Below are positions 50,578-59,426 of a stretch of 64,000 bases of DNA, in pieces (positions within the stretch are counted from its first letter, which is position 1; each line of letters begins with the position of its first letter). The position numbers and the translations under genes were made by a program. The stretch is from NCBI GenBank assembly GCA_964433135.1, contig CAYSQW010000007.1, positions 1 to 64,000 on the forward strand, read 5' to 3'. The stretch is from CAYSQW01 sp964433135. GTDB taxonomy: Bacteria > Acidobacteriota > Aminicenantia > Aminicenantales > Aminicenantaceae. The notes under the pieces were generated by a model. That model saw only the letters and a program-made list of their open reading frames with translations, was not told where the DNA came from and did not search any database.

Positions 50578-51363
50578 ATGTTGAAATCCAATCATTCCCT
50601 TTTCCGCAGCGCCATGGTTTTCTTCGGTCTGTTATTATTCGCGGCGGGAATCTGTACGGCTGCGGGACCGAAGATCCGATTTGAAGAAATGTCCTGGGAT
50701 TTCGGCGCCGTCAAGGAAGGCAAGGTGCTCAGCCATATCTTCGTTTTCCATAATGACGGAGACGCGGTTCTGACTATCGACAGGGTGCGCACGACCTGCG
50801 GCTGCACCGCCGCCCTTGTCTCACAGAAAAGGATCCCTTCCGGAGAAAAAGGTGAGATTCGCATTCAATTCCGGACCAAAGGTTACAGCGGATTCAATAA
50901 AAAATATGTTTTTATCGATTCCAATGATCCCGAGCAGCCTCGGACCACCTTGTCGGTGACGGCGGATATCGATATTCCTCCCAGCCCCAAGATCGTTCTT
51001 GACCGCTATAATGTCGATGTCGGCTTGAAGTTGAACAGCGAAGAATTGATGACGCGGATCACGGTAAAAAACCAGGGGCAGAAGCCGCTGACCGTCAGCT
51101 TCAACCATAAAACGGCGGCATTCTACCTGGGAAAGAAAAAGCTCACCGATATGGTCACCATAGCCCCGGACCATGAAACCGAAATCGACGTCAGGATCCC
51201 CCCGCGAGATTACCGGGGTGTGTTGAGAGAATATATAATGCTCCGAACAAACGATCCTCGGACACGGAGCCTTTCGGTCCATATCAATGCCTACCTGGTT
51301 TCCGAATTGGATCTGAAATTGCTTTTCCAGAAACATAAGGATCTCATCGGGAAACGCCCGTGA
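50578..51363 (+). CDS. Secreted DUF1573 protein
   Basis: A 261-residue protein. A signal peptide covers residues 1-29 (FFGLLLFAAGICTAAG). The DUF1573 domain follows, with WDFGAVKEGKV, HIFVFHNDGD, the diagnostic TTCGCT and GEKGEIRIQF. A second Ig-like domain fills the C-terminal half (MTRITVKNQGQKPLTV). The gene is 16 bases before a rhodanese gene and a MauE gene; this trio is recurrent in bacteria, suggesting an envelope thiol or sulfur function. GGAGAAC lies before the ATG. Confidence 0.88.
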   Translation: MLKSNHSLFRSAMVFFGLLLFAAGICTAAGPKIRFEEMSWDFGAVKEGKVLSHIFVFHNDGDAVLTIDRVRTTCGCTAALVSQKRIPSGEKGEIRIQFRTKGYSGFNKKYVFIDSNDPEQPRTTLSVTADIDIPPSPKIVLDRYNVDVGLKLNSEELMTRITVKNQGQKPLTVSFNHKTAAFYLGKKKLTDMVTIAPDHETEIDVRIPPRDYRGVLREYIMLRTNDPRTRSLSVHINAYLVSELDLKLLFQKHKDLIGKRP

Positions 51364-51379
51364 AAGGCCATTCGGCTCG

Positions 51380-51865
51380 ATGAAGCTAAAAAAGATTCTC
51401 TGCCAGGTCGGTTTGATCGTTTTTATGGGAGCGGCCATCGGATTGATTCTTCGTTTTCCTCTGCTCAGTGAATATGGTGCCGGAGAGTTTCTCCGGGAGG
51501 ATGCCGTATCCGAAGAGTACCCCGGGATTTTGTACATTACGTTGGCCGAGGCGGAAGATCTGTTCAGTACACGCTCCGCTTTTTTTATCGACAGCCGTCA
51601 GGCCGATCTCTATCATGCCGGCCATATCTTCGGCGCCGTTAATGTTCCCTATGGCGCGGATGATACGGATTTGCTGCTGGCGGATTGGGAGCGTCCCCTG
51701 GACGAAACGCTGGTCGTCTACTGCGATGGTGAAGAATGCCGTTCCAGCGTTCTCCTGGCGCAAATGCTGTACGATGCCGGGTTTCTGGATGTCCGGATAT
51801 TTTTCGGCGGCTGGGTGGAATGGCTCGGCGCCGGTCTTCCGGTGGAAGGCGATTATGCTCCGTAA
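51380..51865 (+). CDS. Membrane-anchored rhodanese-domain protein
   Basis: A 161-residue protein. A single N-terminal helix (residues about 8-28) anchors it. The rhodanese fold runs from YITLAEAEDLF with FIDSRQADLYHAGHIFGAVNVPY. The active-site Cys is in VVYCDGEECRSS, where the loop between Cys and Arg is one residue longer than the common C-x4-R and holds a second Cys. That suggests thiol-disulfide or persulfide chemistry outside the cytoplasm. The stop lies 11 bases inside the MauE gene, so the two are coupled. Confidence 0.87.
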   Translation: MKLKKILCQVGLIVFMGAAIGLILRFPLLSEYGAGEFLREDAVSEEYPGILYITLAEAEDLFSTRSAFFIDSRQADLYHAGHIFGAVNVPYGADDTDLLLADWERPLDETLVVYCDGEECRSSVLLAQMLYDAGFLDVRIFFGGWVEWLGAGLPVEGDYAP

Positions 51866-52280
51866 TAGAATTTTGATACGTGTGTTTTCTTTGATCGTGG
51901 GCGGTCTGTTCATCTGGGCCGGGATTCTCAAGATTATCGACCCCCTCGATTTTGCGCGCAACGTCAGCAACTACCGCGTCCTCCCCCCCAAGTTGTCGCT
52001 TGTGGTGGCGATCACCCTGCCGTGGATCGAACTGCTCTGCGGGATTTTCATCATCATCGGGATTTGGCGCAGGGCAAGCGCTCTGCTCATCTCTCTTCTC
52101 CTGATCGGTTTCATCGCTCTTATCGGTATCACGATCATCAGGGGAATCAGCGTGGACTGCGGCTGCTTCGGCACCTTCAGCCGCAAGGCGGATTTTATAC
52201 TGATGGCCCAGGATCTTGGGATGCTTCTGCTGTCCGGAACGGTATTTTTTAAGGCGAAACAGAAGCTTCCGATCCGCTGA
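51855..52280 (+). CDS. MauE/DoxX-type membrane protein
   Basis: A 141-residue protein with four membrane helices. It begins RILIRVFSLIVGGLFIWAGI and has the family hallmark of a DCGCFG loop after the third helix. MauE-like proteins help form or deliver disulfides to secreted proteins. With DUF1573 and rhodanese genes immediately upstream it completes a recurrent three-gene module. GGAAGG precedes the ATG, which overlaps the rhodanese stop by 11 bases. Confidence 0.88.
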   Translation: MLRNRILIRVFSLIVGGLFIWAGILKIIDPLDFARNVSNYRVLPPKLSLVVAITLPWIELLCGIFIIIGIWRRASALLISLLLIGFIALIGITIIRGISVDCGCFGTFSRKADFILMAQDLGMLLLSGTVFFKAKQKLPIR

Positions 52281-52334
52281 GAGATCCCTTTCTTTTTGGA
52301 GAAACGCTGTTTTTTCCGACGAAGTCCTTGCTCT

Positions 52335-53705
52335 TCACCGTTTTTCGGAACGCTTGAACAGGATTTCGCCGATTCCTTCCTCTTTCATGACGCGCTCGAT
52401 GTCCTCGATCTCCCGGGGGATGGATTCCGTAAACCAGTCATAGCCGTCTTCGGTGCAGAGAACGTCGTCCTCCAGCGTGATGGTGAATTCGGGCATGCTT
52501 AAACCGGGTTCCACGGTGATGAAAATACCCGGTTTGAAAGGACGCAGGTTGTCTCCGTGATCATGGACCGCCATCCCCAGGAAATGACTGGTGCCCCAGC
52601 GGAAGTACTTTCCGTAACCGCCGGCTTCATTCAAAACGCGCATGGCTTCATCCTGCAGGTCCTGCATGGTAACGCCCGGACGGACCATTCGGATGCAGGC
52701 TTCCTGTGCGTCCTTGAGGATGGTGTACATTTTCCTTTGATGCGCTGTAAAGGTTCCTGAAGCGGGAAACGTTCGTTGGATGTCCGCGGTGTAATGATTG
52801 ATTTCGGCTCCGGCATCGATTTTAAGCAGATCTCCTTTTTGAAATACCTTCATTCCGCGGGGGAAGTGTTCGGTCGATCGTTCGGACCCCGAAACGATCG
52901 ATGTGGGAAAGCCGAAGCTTTTGGCCCCGTGAAAATGACAGACATAATCAAACAGGGCTCGAAGTTGTTCCTGATTCATACCGGGAGTGACGGAACGCAT
53001 GCATTCGACCATGGCTTCACCGCTGATACGGCAGGCTTCCCGCAGTTGAATGATGGCGTATTCGTCCTGATACATGCGAAGCGAGTCGATCAGGTCCGAA
53101 ACATCACGAATCTCATACTTAGGGGAAAAAGCCTGGAGGCGCTGAATGAATTCCAACCGTTCGGGCGGCGGGGTCGAAAGATTCACAAAACGCGGGAAGT
53201 TGAAATAGACGATCTTCTTATCTCCTTCCCGGTAGAGTATGCGGGCGATCTCGGTAGGCAGGGGTTTGAAGCGCCTTTGAGTAAAGCGAAATTGAGAATA
53301 ATCGGTGTAGGCATTGGAAAGGTCCGGCAGCAGTTGAGAAGTGGGATAGACATGTTTGATCCCGGTTCGGCGCGCCGTTTCAGCGGGATCTCCGGGACAG
53401 TAAAGGATCTCCGGGTATGTTTCGGACCCGGGGCAGAGGATCAGGGTGGAATTGGGGAGCTCCATTCCGGTTAAATAGATGAAGTCGTGATTGTTGCTGT
53501 TGGGTACGAAAAATTCCAGCAGATCGTTTTGATTGCGCGTCGTGCTTTGTATGATTGCGATTCCATCCGGGATCGAGTCCGCCAATTTTTGGCGTCGGAT
53601 TTTGAATATGTCGTTGTCTTGCGCTCCGGCCGGCGCGGTAAAACCTAGAAACAAAACGGAGACGAGAAAACTCATGAAGATTTTTTTGTTGCCATGGGCG
53701 TACAC
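52335..53705 (-). CDS. Secreted aminopeptidase P-type M24 peptidase 2
   Basis: A 456-residue protein. It starts at GTG (AAGGAG six bases upstream), giving a signal peptide with IFMSFLVSVLFLGFTAPAGAQ. The first 170 residues are the AMP_N creatinase-like domain. The M24 domain has all five metal ligands in classic order: Asp in KIDAGA, Asp in TADIQR, His in HFLGMAVHDHG, Glu in VEPGLS and Glu in LEDDVL. The family releases N-terminal residues before proline. The gene is divergent from an S9 peptidase gene. The far longer reading frame to 54137 only overlaps that gene. Confidence 0.93.
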   Translation of the reverse strand: MYAHGNKKIFMSFLVSVLFLGFTAPAGAQDNDIFKIRRQKLADSIPDGIAIIQSTTRNQNDLLEFFVPNSNNHDFIYLTGMELPNSTLILCPGSETYPEILYCPGDPAETARRTGIKHVYPTSQLLPDLSNAYTDYSQFRFTQRRFKPLPTEIARILYREGDKKIVYFNFPRFVNLSTPPPERLEFIQRLQAFSPKYEIRDVSDLIDSLRMYQDEYAIIQLREACRISGEAMVECMRSVTPGMNQEQLRALFDYVCHFHGAKSFGFPTSIVSGSERSTEHFPRGMKVFQKGDLLKIDAGAEINHYTADIQRTFPASGTFTAHQRKMYTILKDAQEACIRMVRPGVTMQDLQDEAMRVLNEAGGYGKYFRWGTSHFLGMAVHDHGDNLRPFKPGIFITVEPGLSMPEFTITLEDDVLCTEDGYDWFTESIPREIEDIERVMKEEGIGEILFKRSEKR

Positions 53706-53943
53706 GTTTTTCTCCTTTCGGGAATTGTTTACGGCTAACTTATCGAAATTAGGGGAGTTAATCAAGCGGAACCCGGAAGCCGCCGGATTCTCATTCTTCC
53801 GTTGCCAGGGAATGGAATATTTTGATATATTCAGAAACTTGTGAAAGAACGGCCGGCTTTGCCTTGATGGTTGATAATACGCCGGATATGGAATCGAAAG
53901 TGGAACGATGGGTTGAAGTCGGGCCGATCGGAGGAGGAAACCT

Positions 53944-56133
53944 ATGAGATCAAAAGGCAACGGAATCCCATGCGTATGGGCTGCCGTCTTTCTGCTGGTT
54001 CTTTCCCTGCCCGTGGCGGCACGCGGCGGCGAAGAGTCCATCGTAACCTCGGACCTTATGAAGATCCGCACCCTGAGAAACGTACGGCTCTCTCCCGATG
54101 GGAAGAACGTGATCTTCGTGGTGATCTCGATGGGCATCGATGATGCCGGAAATCACCGTACCTATCGACACCTGTGGCTTTCGGGGACCGGGAACGGCTC
54201 TTCCCCGCGTCAGATGACCTTCGGTGATCGAAGCGACGGATCGCCGGAATGGTCGCCGGACGGATCGCGCATTGCTTTTCTGCGATCTCATGAAGGCAAG
54301 CCCCAGATCTGGATTCTGCCTCTGGACGGCGGTGAGTCCTACCGAGTGACGGACGTTGAATTCGGTGCGTCGCTGCCGTGCTGGGCTCCGGATGGTCAAT
54401 CCCTGCTTTTTACTTCCCGTCTTCCCGAATGGGTCTTGGAGGATGAACCGGGATGGGAGAACGAGCGTCCGGGAAGGAGCTACGGAGACACGCAAAACTG
54501 GCGACGCATGAAAAAAGAGAGAGGGAAGACCGAATCGAAGCCCTCGGTGGATCCCGGCCCGGATGGGACGTTGGATGAGATCAGAGAATGGCTTGCGAAA
54601 AACGCAAGCGAAGACAATCCTCGAGTATTCAACCGCTTGAGTCTTCAAGGAGAAAATCACCTTCAGCCCCAGGTGGCCTTTTCGCATATTTTCGTCGTTT
54701 CCGCCCAATCCGAGGCGAAGGCACGCCGGATCACGCACGGGATGCAAAATTATTCCAGCCCCGCCTGGTCCCCGGACGGAAAGCGGATCCTCTGCGCTTC
54801 CATGCGGTTGGAAAAACATCCCGACCGGGTTGAGGGCAGTGATCTCTGGGTCATGAATGCGGACGGTTCGGATTGCCGCCTTTTTCTTCATTGGGAGGGC
54901 TATACGCTTTCGCAGCCCGAGTATTCTCCTGACGGGACTCAGGTGGTTTTTTTGTCCGCGGACAGAAGAAATTCCGATTATGTACAAAGGAAGCTGGCCG
55001 TGATCCCGGCTGAAGGCGGTGAGCCCCGGAGTCTGACATTGTCTCTGGACCGCAGCGTGAACCGTTTCAGCTGGTCCCGGGATGGGAAGGCGGTGCTTTT
55101 CACCGCTTCCGATCAGGGAGCCGTTCCCCTGCTTCAAGTGACGGTTAAGGGAAAAGAGATACGGCCTTTGATCCGGGGTGCATTGGGGATTCAGGATTTT
55201 GATGCAAGTGAAAAACGGATCGTTGCAGTGAAAACCGAGGTAAAGAATCCTTATGAATTGATCGCAACCGACCGACAAGGAAAGGGGATTCGAGCTTTAA
55301 CCGCTTTCAATTCCGGCTGGATTAAGGAGAAAAAGGTGGTTTTCCCAAAGGAAAACTGGCTGGTCCGTCCCGATGGGAGCCGCGTTCAGTACTGGGTCAT
55401 GGAGCCCGCAGGCCGGGAACCCGGAAAAAAATATCCTTTGGCGTTGGAGATCCATGGTGGTCCCAGTTCCATGTGGGGGCCGGGAGAGGCCAGCATGTGG
55501 CATGAATTCCAGCTGCTGTGCAGCTGGGGATATGGAGTTGTCTATTGCAATCCCCGGGGGAGCGGCGGTTACGGCTATCAATTTAAAAAGGCGAATTACC
55601 GGGATTGGGGGATCGGGCCGGCGGGAGACATTCTGGCCGCGGCCGATGCGGCCGCCGGATTGGATTGGGTGGATCCTGAAAGACAGGTCGTGACGGGAGG
55701 AAGTTACGCCGGGTATATGACGGCCTGGATCGTTTCACATGATAACCGGTTCAAGGCCGCTGTGGCGCAGCGGGGTGTATACGAGCTTTCGTTGTTCTTC
55801 GGAGAAGGGAGAGCATGGCGGTTGGTGCCCAATCATTTCGGGGGTTATCCCTGGGATGAAGAGGTTCGCCCTTACCTGGATGCAAATTCGCCGCAGACTT
55901 TTGTACGGGACATCCACACCCCCCTGCTTATCATCCATTCCGATCTGGATATCCGCACCGGGACGATCCAATCCGAGTATCTGTATAAAAGTTTAAAAGC
56001 ACTCGACCGCCCGGTGGAATACGTGCGGTACCCGAAAGAGGGACATGAGCTTTCCCGCGGGGGAAATCCTCTCCGCCGGATGGACCGCCTCAACCGGATC
56101 GTAGAGTTTTTCGAGCGCTATATCCGGCATTGA
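53944..56133 (+). CDS. Secreted S9 prolyl oligopeptidase-family peptidase
   Basis: A 729-residue protein. A signal peptide ends at PVAARG near residue 26. A beta-propeller of TolB-like repeats follows (SPEWSPDGSRIAFLRS, SPAWSPDGKRILCAS, QPEYSPDGTQVVFLS). The alpha/beta hydrolase begins near residue 460; the Ser nucleophile is in VTGGSYAGYMT, Asp in HSDLDIRTG and His in KEGHELSRG. It would cut short peptides, typically dipeptidyl or acylaminoacyl residues. GAGGAGG precedes the ATG. It is divergent from the M24 peptidase 2 gene, a pairing that fits cooperative periplasmic peptide breakdown. Confidence 0.94.
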   Translation: MRSKGNGIPCVWAAVFLLVLSLPVAARGGEESIVTSDLMKIRTLRNVRLSPDGKNVIFVVISMGIDDAGNHRTYRHLWLSGTGNGSSPRQMTFGDRSDGSPEWSPDGSRIAFLRSHEGKPQIWILPLDGGESYRVTDVEFGASLPCWAPDGQSLLFTSRLPEWVLEDEPGWENERPGRSYGDTQNWRRMKKERGKTESKPSVDPGPDGTLDEIREWLAKNASEDNPRVFNRLSLQGENHLQPQVAFSHIFVVSAQSEAKARRITHGMQNYSSPAWSPDGKRILCASMRLEKHPDRVEGSDLWVMNADGSDCRLFLHWEGYTLSQPEYSPDGTQVVFLSADRRNSDYVQRKLAVIPAEGGEPRSLTLSLDRSVNRFSWSRDGKAVLFTASDQGAVPLLQVTVKGKEIRPLIRGALGIQDFDASEKRIVAVKTEVKNPYELIATDRQGKGIRALTAFNSGWIKEKKVVFPKENWLVRPDGSRVQYWVMEPAGREPGKKYPLALEIHGGPSSMWGPGEASMWHEFQLLCSWGYGVVYCNPRGSGGYGYQFKKANYRDWGIGPAGDILAAADAAAGLDWVDPERQVVTGGSYAGYMTAWIVSHDNRFKAAVAQRGVYELSLFFGEGRAWRLVPNHFGGYPWDEEVRPYLDANSPQTFVRDIHTPLLIIHSDLDIRTGTIQSEYLYKSLKALDRPVEYVRYPKEGHELSRGGNPLRRMDRLNRIVEFFERYIRH

Positions 56134-56151
56134 GCAGGCGGAGCGCTCAAT
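56129..56151. terminator. Possible bidirectional hairpin between convergent genes
   Basis: ATTGAGC pairs with GCTCAAT around a 9-base loop, between the S9 peptidase stop and the CGGC gene stop. The stem is short and no clear T-run follows. Confidence 0.35.
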
Positions 56152-56737
56152 TATAATCCAGCATGATTTTGGGATCTTCTTCGAGAAGATAAGGCGCCAG
56201 CTCTCCCATCTCCTTCCAGGAGGAGAGCTCTTTCTGGGCCTCCAGATATTTCATCGGAATCGGATGCGTTCCGACGACGGCAGGCAGGCCGTGATAGCTT
56301 TCGATGAACCGCTGAAAATATCGGGTATAAGGACAAGGCGGGTAACCGACGACGAAACCCGTGGCCAGGTGGATGACTTCGGCTCCGTTTTTAATCATTT
56401 CCTTGGGGACATACTCCACGTTTCCACCCGGGCAGCCCCCGCATTGTCCGAATCCCACGATTTCGAGGGGCATGTCCTTGGGATAACGCGCGAAGCCTCC
56501 CACGCGTTCGCGCATCGACCGCAGGCATTTCCCTCCCCCGCAGGTTTCATAGCGGGCGCAGATGATGATGCCGATCTTCTTAGCCCGGCTCCCGGATTGT
56601 AGATGAGAGAAGATGTGTTCCTGGTCAAAGGTGGGAGCGGCACTGCCTGTCAGGCCGAGAGCCCCTACGGAAGCGAGTCCGGTAAACGAACGGGAAAGGA
56701 ATTCTCTTCGATTGACGTTATTCTTTTTTAAAGACAT
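56147..56737 (-). CDS. Tat-exported CGGC-domain protein
   Basis: A 196-residue protein. The first 35 residues are a Tat signal (NRREFLSRSF, then ASVGALGLTGSA). The mature protein is a CGGC domain: IGIIICARYETCGGGKCLRSMRER, then GFGQCGGCPGGN and a Cys-containing GYPPCPYTRYF. Six Cys suggest metal or iron-sulfur binding. CGGC proteins are usually cytoplasmic and uncharacterised, so export as a folded protein is notable. AGGAGG precedes the ATG. The gene is convergent with the S9 peptidase gene. Confidence 0.88.
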   Translation of the reverse strand: MSLKKNNVNRREFLSRSFTGLASVGALGLTGSAAPTFDQEHIFSHLQSGSRAKKIGIIICARYETCGGGKCLRSMRERVGGFARYPKDMPLEIVGFGQCGGCPGGNVEYVPKEMIKNGAEVIHLATGFVVGYPPCPYTRYFQRFIESYHGLPAVVGTHPIPMKYLEAQKELSSWKEMGELAPYLLEEDPKIMLDYN

Positions 56738-56946
56738 AAAAACCTCCTTATGAATTATTCATAAAAAATACCGATACGCCGCATATCCGTCACTTCGATG
56801 ACAAGCCGCCCCTCTTTTCAATGGGGTGATAGCCGTCATCGTTATCGGTCTTCTTTTTATCGATAATCAAAAAAATGCTATCAGAGGGAATCTGGGGAGT
56901 CAAGACGGCTTTCTCCCAGGGAATTAAAGGTTTCGAGTGGTTTTGA

Positions 56947-56975
56947 TTGCGATAAACACGTGAAATGGATATAGT
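56947..56975 (+). promoter_or_regulatory. Promoter for the DUF5916-type gene
   Basis: TTGCGA (4 of 6), 17-base spacer, TATAGT (5 of 6). Transcription would start near 56982, so an ATG at 56965 in this frame cannot be the true start. Confidence 0.55.
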
Positions 56976-57000
56976 AGCCATCTTATCGATGAAAATTCGT

Positions 57001-59034
57001 ATGATGAAGAGAAGCATTATGCTGGTGACGGCCTCTTTTCTCTGTTGGAGCGCGGTATTTGCCCGGCACGAATCATATACCCTTCGAGCTGAAAAAACGA
57101 CGGAAAGGCTTGTCATCGATGGGATCCCGAATGAAACGGCATGGCAAACGGCGCCTTTGGTCGATGCCTTTACTCAATTCGAACCGCATAAGGGAGCGCC
57201 GGCATCACTGCCGACCACGGCCAAGGTGCTGTACAACGATGAATACGTATATTTCGCCTTCGTCTGTATTGATCCCGAGCCCGATAAAATCATTGTCGGC
57301 AGAAATAAACGGGACGGTCTCCAAATGGGAGTGGACAGTGTCACGGTTTCTCTGGATACCTTCCATGACGGGCGCAGCGCCTATTATTTTCGAACCAATG
57401 TCTTGGGCGTGCAGCATGACGGTCGTATCGGTGAAAACGGAAGGGTGGCGGATACGCTGTGGGATGGGATATGGATTTCGGCGGGGGCCCGGAACGAGGA
57501 AGGATGGAGTGCTGAATTCGCCATTCCTTTTCGGCATATCAAATATAACCCGGGGAACAACCGAAGCTGGGGAATCAAGCTCAGCCGTTACATCCCCCGT
57601 AGGATGGAAAAGAGTTTTTGGACGAAACCGATAACCGATTCCTACCGAAAGGTTTCGACGTATTGTACGTTGACCGGATTGAATCTGAAGGCTTCCGGGG
57701 ACAAGCTGGAAGTGATTCCTTATGCGATCACCCGATTCCAATCCGACGGTCCCGCGCATGCGGACATCGGGGTGGATGCCCGCTATAATTTCTCTCAGAA
57801 CACCTCCGGTCATCTTACCGTGAATCCGGATTTCGCTACGGTCGAGGCCGATGTCGAGCAGGTCAATCTTACCCGCTTTGAATTGAATCTTCCCGAGAAA
57901 CGGAATTTTTTCCTCGAGGGAAACGATATATATCAGCAAAGGATTAAGCTTTTTTATTCCCGCCGCATCGCCGATGTCACCGGCGGCGTTAAATTATATG
58001 GAAAAAACGGAGGGATCGAATACGGAGCTCTTTCCGTACAAACCCGGGAAGAAGACACCGGAAACACACCGAATTTTTCCGTGGTTCGACTTAAAAAAGA
58101 TGTCTTTCGTTCATCGTCGGTCGGGCTGCTGGCCGCAAACCGTATCGTCGGCGGCAGGAATCAAGGGACCATGGGAGTGGACACTTCGCTGGATATCACC
58201 GACCATTTCAAATTCACCGGCCAAATGGCCCTCGGTTATGGGGAAAGCGGACGCACGGATGGAGCTTTTTTTCTGCGGCCCTGCTATGAAACGTCCACTT
58301 TTCATACGCATATCCGGTACTCCTACCTGGGAGAGGCCTTTGGAGATAACGTCAATGCCGTGGGCTTCGTCCCTGACGACAACCGTCATGAGCTGGATAC
58401 CGCCGTCAGCAAAGTGTTCTGGATGCGGGACCGGTTCCTCGACAGGATCGAATACAACTCCAACGCCAATATTTACTGGGGTATGGATAAGGTGCTCAGG
58501 AGTTGGGACGTATTTCAAACGGTGAAGCTGGATCTGCGTAACAAACTCAGTTTTCAAACGCTTCACGATCAGGAATACAAGTTATATGAAAAAGAATACC
58601 GCAACCATCGCACGCAACTCGAACTCGGGTACAATACCCGGGAGTGGGAGTCGGGAAGCATAAGCTACACCTTCGGGAAAAATTTCGATTCCGATTTCAC
58701 CCTCTTGGGAGGGAGTTTTAAAAAACAAGCGGGAGAAGCCTTTTCGCTTGAGTATTCCTTGACCCGTCTCACACTCAATCCCGATCCGGAAAAAGGAAGC
58801 ACGTGGATACACGCGGTTCGCATGACGCAATATTTTACCCCCGATCTCTTCCTCAAGTTTTTTTATCAGACCAATTCCGTGATCGAAAAACGCAATATCC
58901 AGATGGTTTTCGTCTATCGGTTTCAACCTCCTTTCGGCTCGATCCAACTGCTTTATCAAAAAGGGACTGCGAAATTCGGAGAAAAGGGGGATCAGGGGGA
59001 TACGTTGTTTCTCAAGTTGTCCTACGTCTTCTAA
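57001..59034 (+). CDS. DUF5916-type protein: CBM9-like domain plus outer-membrane barrel
   Basis: A 677-residue protein with a signal peptide (RSIMLVTASFLCWSAVFA). Residues about 30-210 form a carbohydrate-binding-family-9-like domain (LVIDGIPNETAWQTAP, YVYFAFVCIDPEP, WSAEFAIPFRHI). The remaining 450 residues are DUF5916-like, with PDFATVEADVEQVNLTRFE, EKRNFFLEG and repeated barrel strands ending LKLSYVF, a terminal-Phe barrel signature. The start is set by the upstream promoter; ATGs at 57001 and 57004 are equivalent, and one at 56989 would be almost leaderless. The substrate is unknown. A long palindrome begins on the base after the stop. Confidence 0.88.
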   Translation: MMKRSIMLVTASFLCWSAVFARHESYTLRAEKTTERLVIDGIPNETAWQTAPLVDAFTQFEPHKGAPASLPTTAKVLYNDEYVYFAFVCIDPEPDKIIVGRNKRDGLQMGVDSVTVSLDTFHDGRSAYYFRTNVLGVQHDGRIGENGRVADTLWDGIWISAGARNEEGWSAEFAIPFRHIKYNPGNNRSWGIKLSRYIPRRMEKSFWTKPITDSYRKVSTYCTLTGLNLKASGDKLEVIPYAITRFQSDGPAHADIGVDARYNFSQNTSGHLTVNPDFATVEADVEQVNLTRFELNLPEKRNFFLEGNDIYQQRIKLFYSRRIADVTGGVKLYGKNGGIEYGALSVQTREEDTGNTPNFSVVRLKKDVFRSSSVGLLAANRIVGGRNQGTMGVDTSLDITDHFKFTGQMALGYGESGRTDGAFFLRPCYETSTFHTHIRYSYLGEAFGDNVNAVGFVPDDNRHELDTAVSKVFWMRDRFLDRIEYNSNANIYWGMDKVLRSWDVFQTVKLDLRNKLSFQTLHDQEYKLYEKEYRNHRTQLELGYNTREWESGSISYTFGKNFDSDFTLLGGSFKKQAGEAFSLEYSLTRLTLNPDPEKGSTWIHAVRMTQYFTPDLFLKFFYQTNSVIEKRNIQMVFVYRFQPPFGSIQLLYQKGTAKFGEKGDQGDTLFLKLSYVF

Positions 59035-59119
59035 CCTGAATGAGCCATGAAGAATGTCGAAATGAATTATTCAAAAGACTTTTAATTATATTTTCGACAT
59101 TCTTCATGGCTCATCCAGG
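59035..59119 (+). repeat. Long palindromic element copy B, beginning one base after the stop codon
   Basis: Arms of 28 bases (59035-59062 and 59092-59119) pair with a single mismatch at 59039. The centre (TTATTCAAAAGACTTTTAAT) is itself nearly palindromic. The core GAAGAATGTCGA and the centre match copy A at 11082-11154 in the same orientation relative to the upstream gene. It may act as a terminator or 3'-end stabiliser; it could also be a mobile palindrome. Confidence 0.88.
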
Positions 59120-59426
59120 TATATGCTGGGCCCTAAGTATGGTTTTCACCTGAATACAAGGGTCGGCGGCGGATCGGTGGAGGAGTCGAGATAAATAGTG
59201 GAGGGGAATTGACTTCGGAATTTGGGTGTGATATAGATTTGGTTCTCTTGTTTTCGTGCTCGATGTTTTATCGATGTATTTGCATCCGAGAACACAAGCC
59301 AGCCCAGCCAGCCAGGCATCAGCGAGGACGGATGTTCAAGGAGCGCAGGAGTTATTTCCTTGCGACTGGATCAATTCTACGTCCTGACTGGTTCCATAAT
59401 GTTCAATGAATGAAAGGAGCACAACA
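59120..59426 (+). other. 307-base gene-free leader region before M24 peptidase 3
   Basis: No credible gene. It contains a promoter (59209-59237) and then about 180 transcribed bases. In these, GTTCTC and GAGAAC enclose a smaller TCGAT / ATCGA hairpin, and CAAGGA can pair with TCCTTG further on. A 66-codon open frame here has no family features. Confidence 0.5.
59209..59237 (+). promoter_or_regulatory. Promoter with long leader for the M24 peptidase 3 / esterase operon
   Basis: TTGACT (5 of 6), 17-base spacer, TATAGA (5 of 6). It predicts a leader of about 180 bases to the ATG at 59427. Confidence 0.6.

Noticed and set aside
53706..54137. N-terminal extension of M24 peptidase 2 to 54137
   Set aside because: It would overlap the divergent S9 gene by about 190 bases. 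The GTG at 53705 has AAGGAG and starts a clean signal peptide.
53950..55278. 442-residue minus-strand frame
   Set aside because: Antisense to the S9 peptidase propeller; no recognisable motif.
59209..59409. 66-codon frame in the leader before M24 peptidase 3
   Set aside because: Its start overlaps the promoter itself, it has no ribosome site, and the residue mix is not protein-like.
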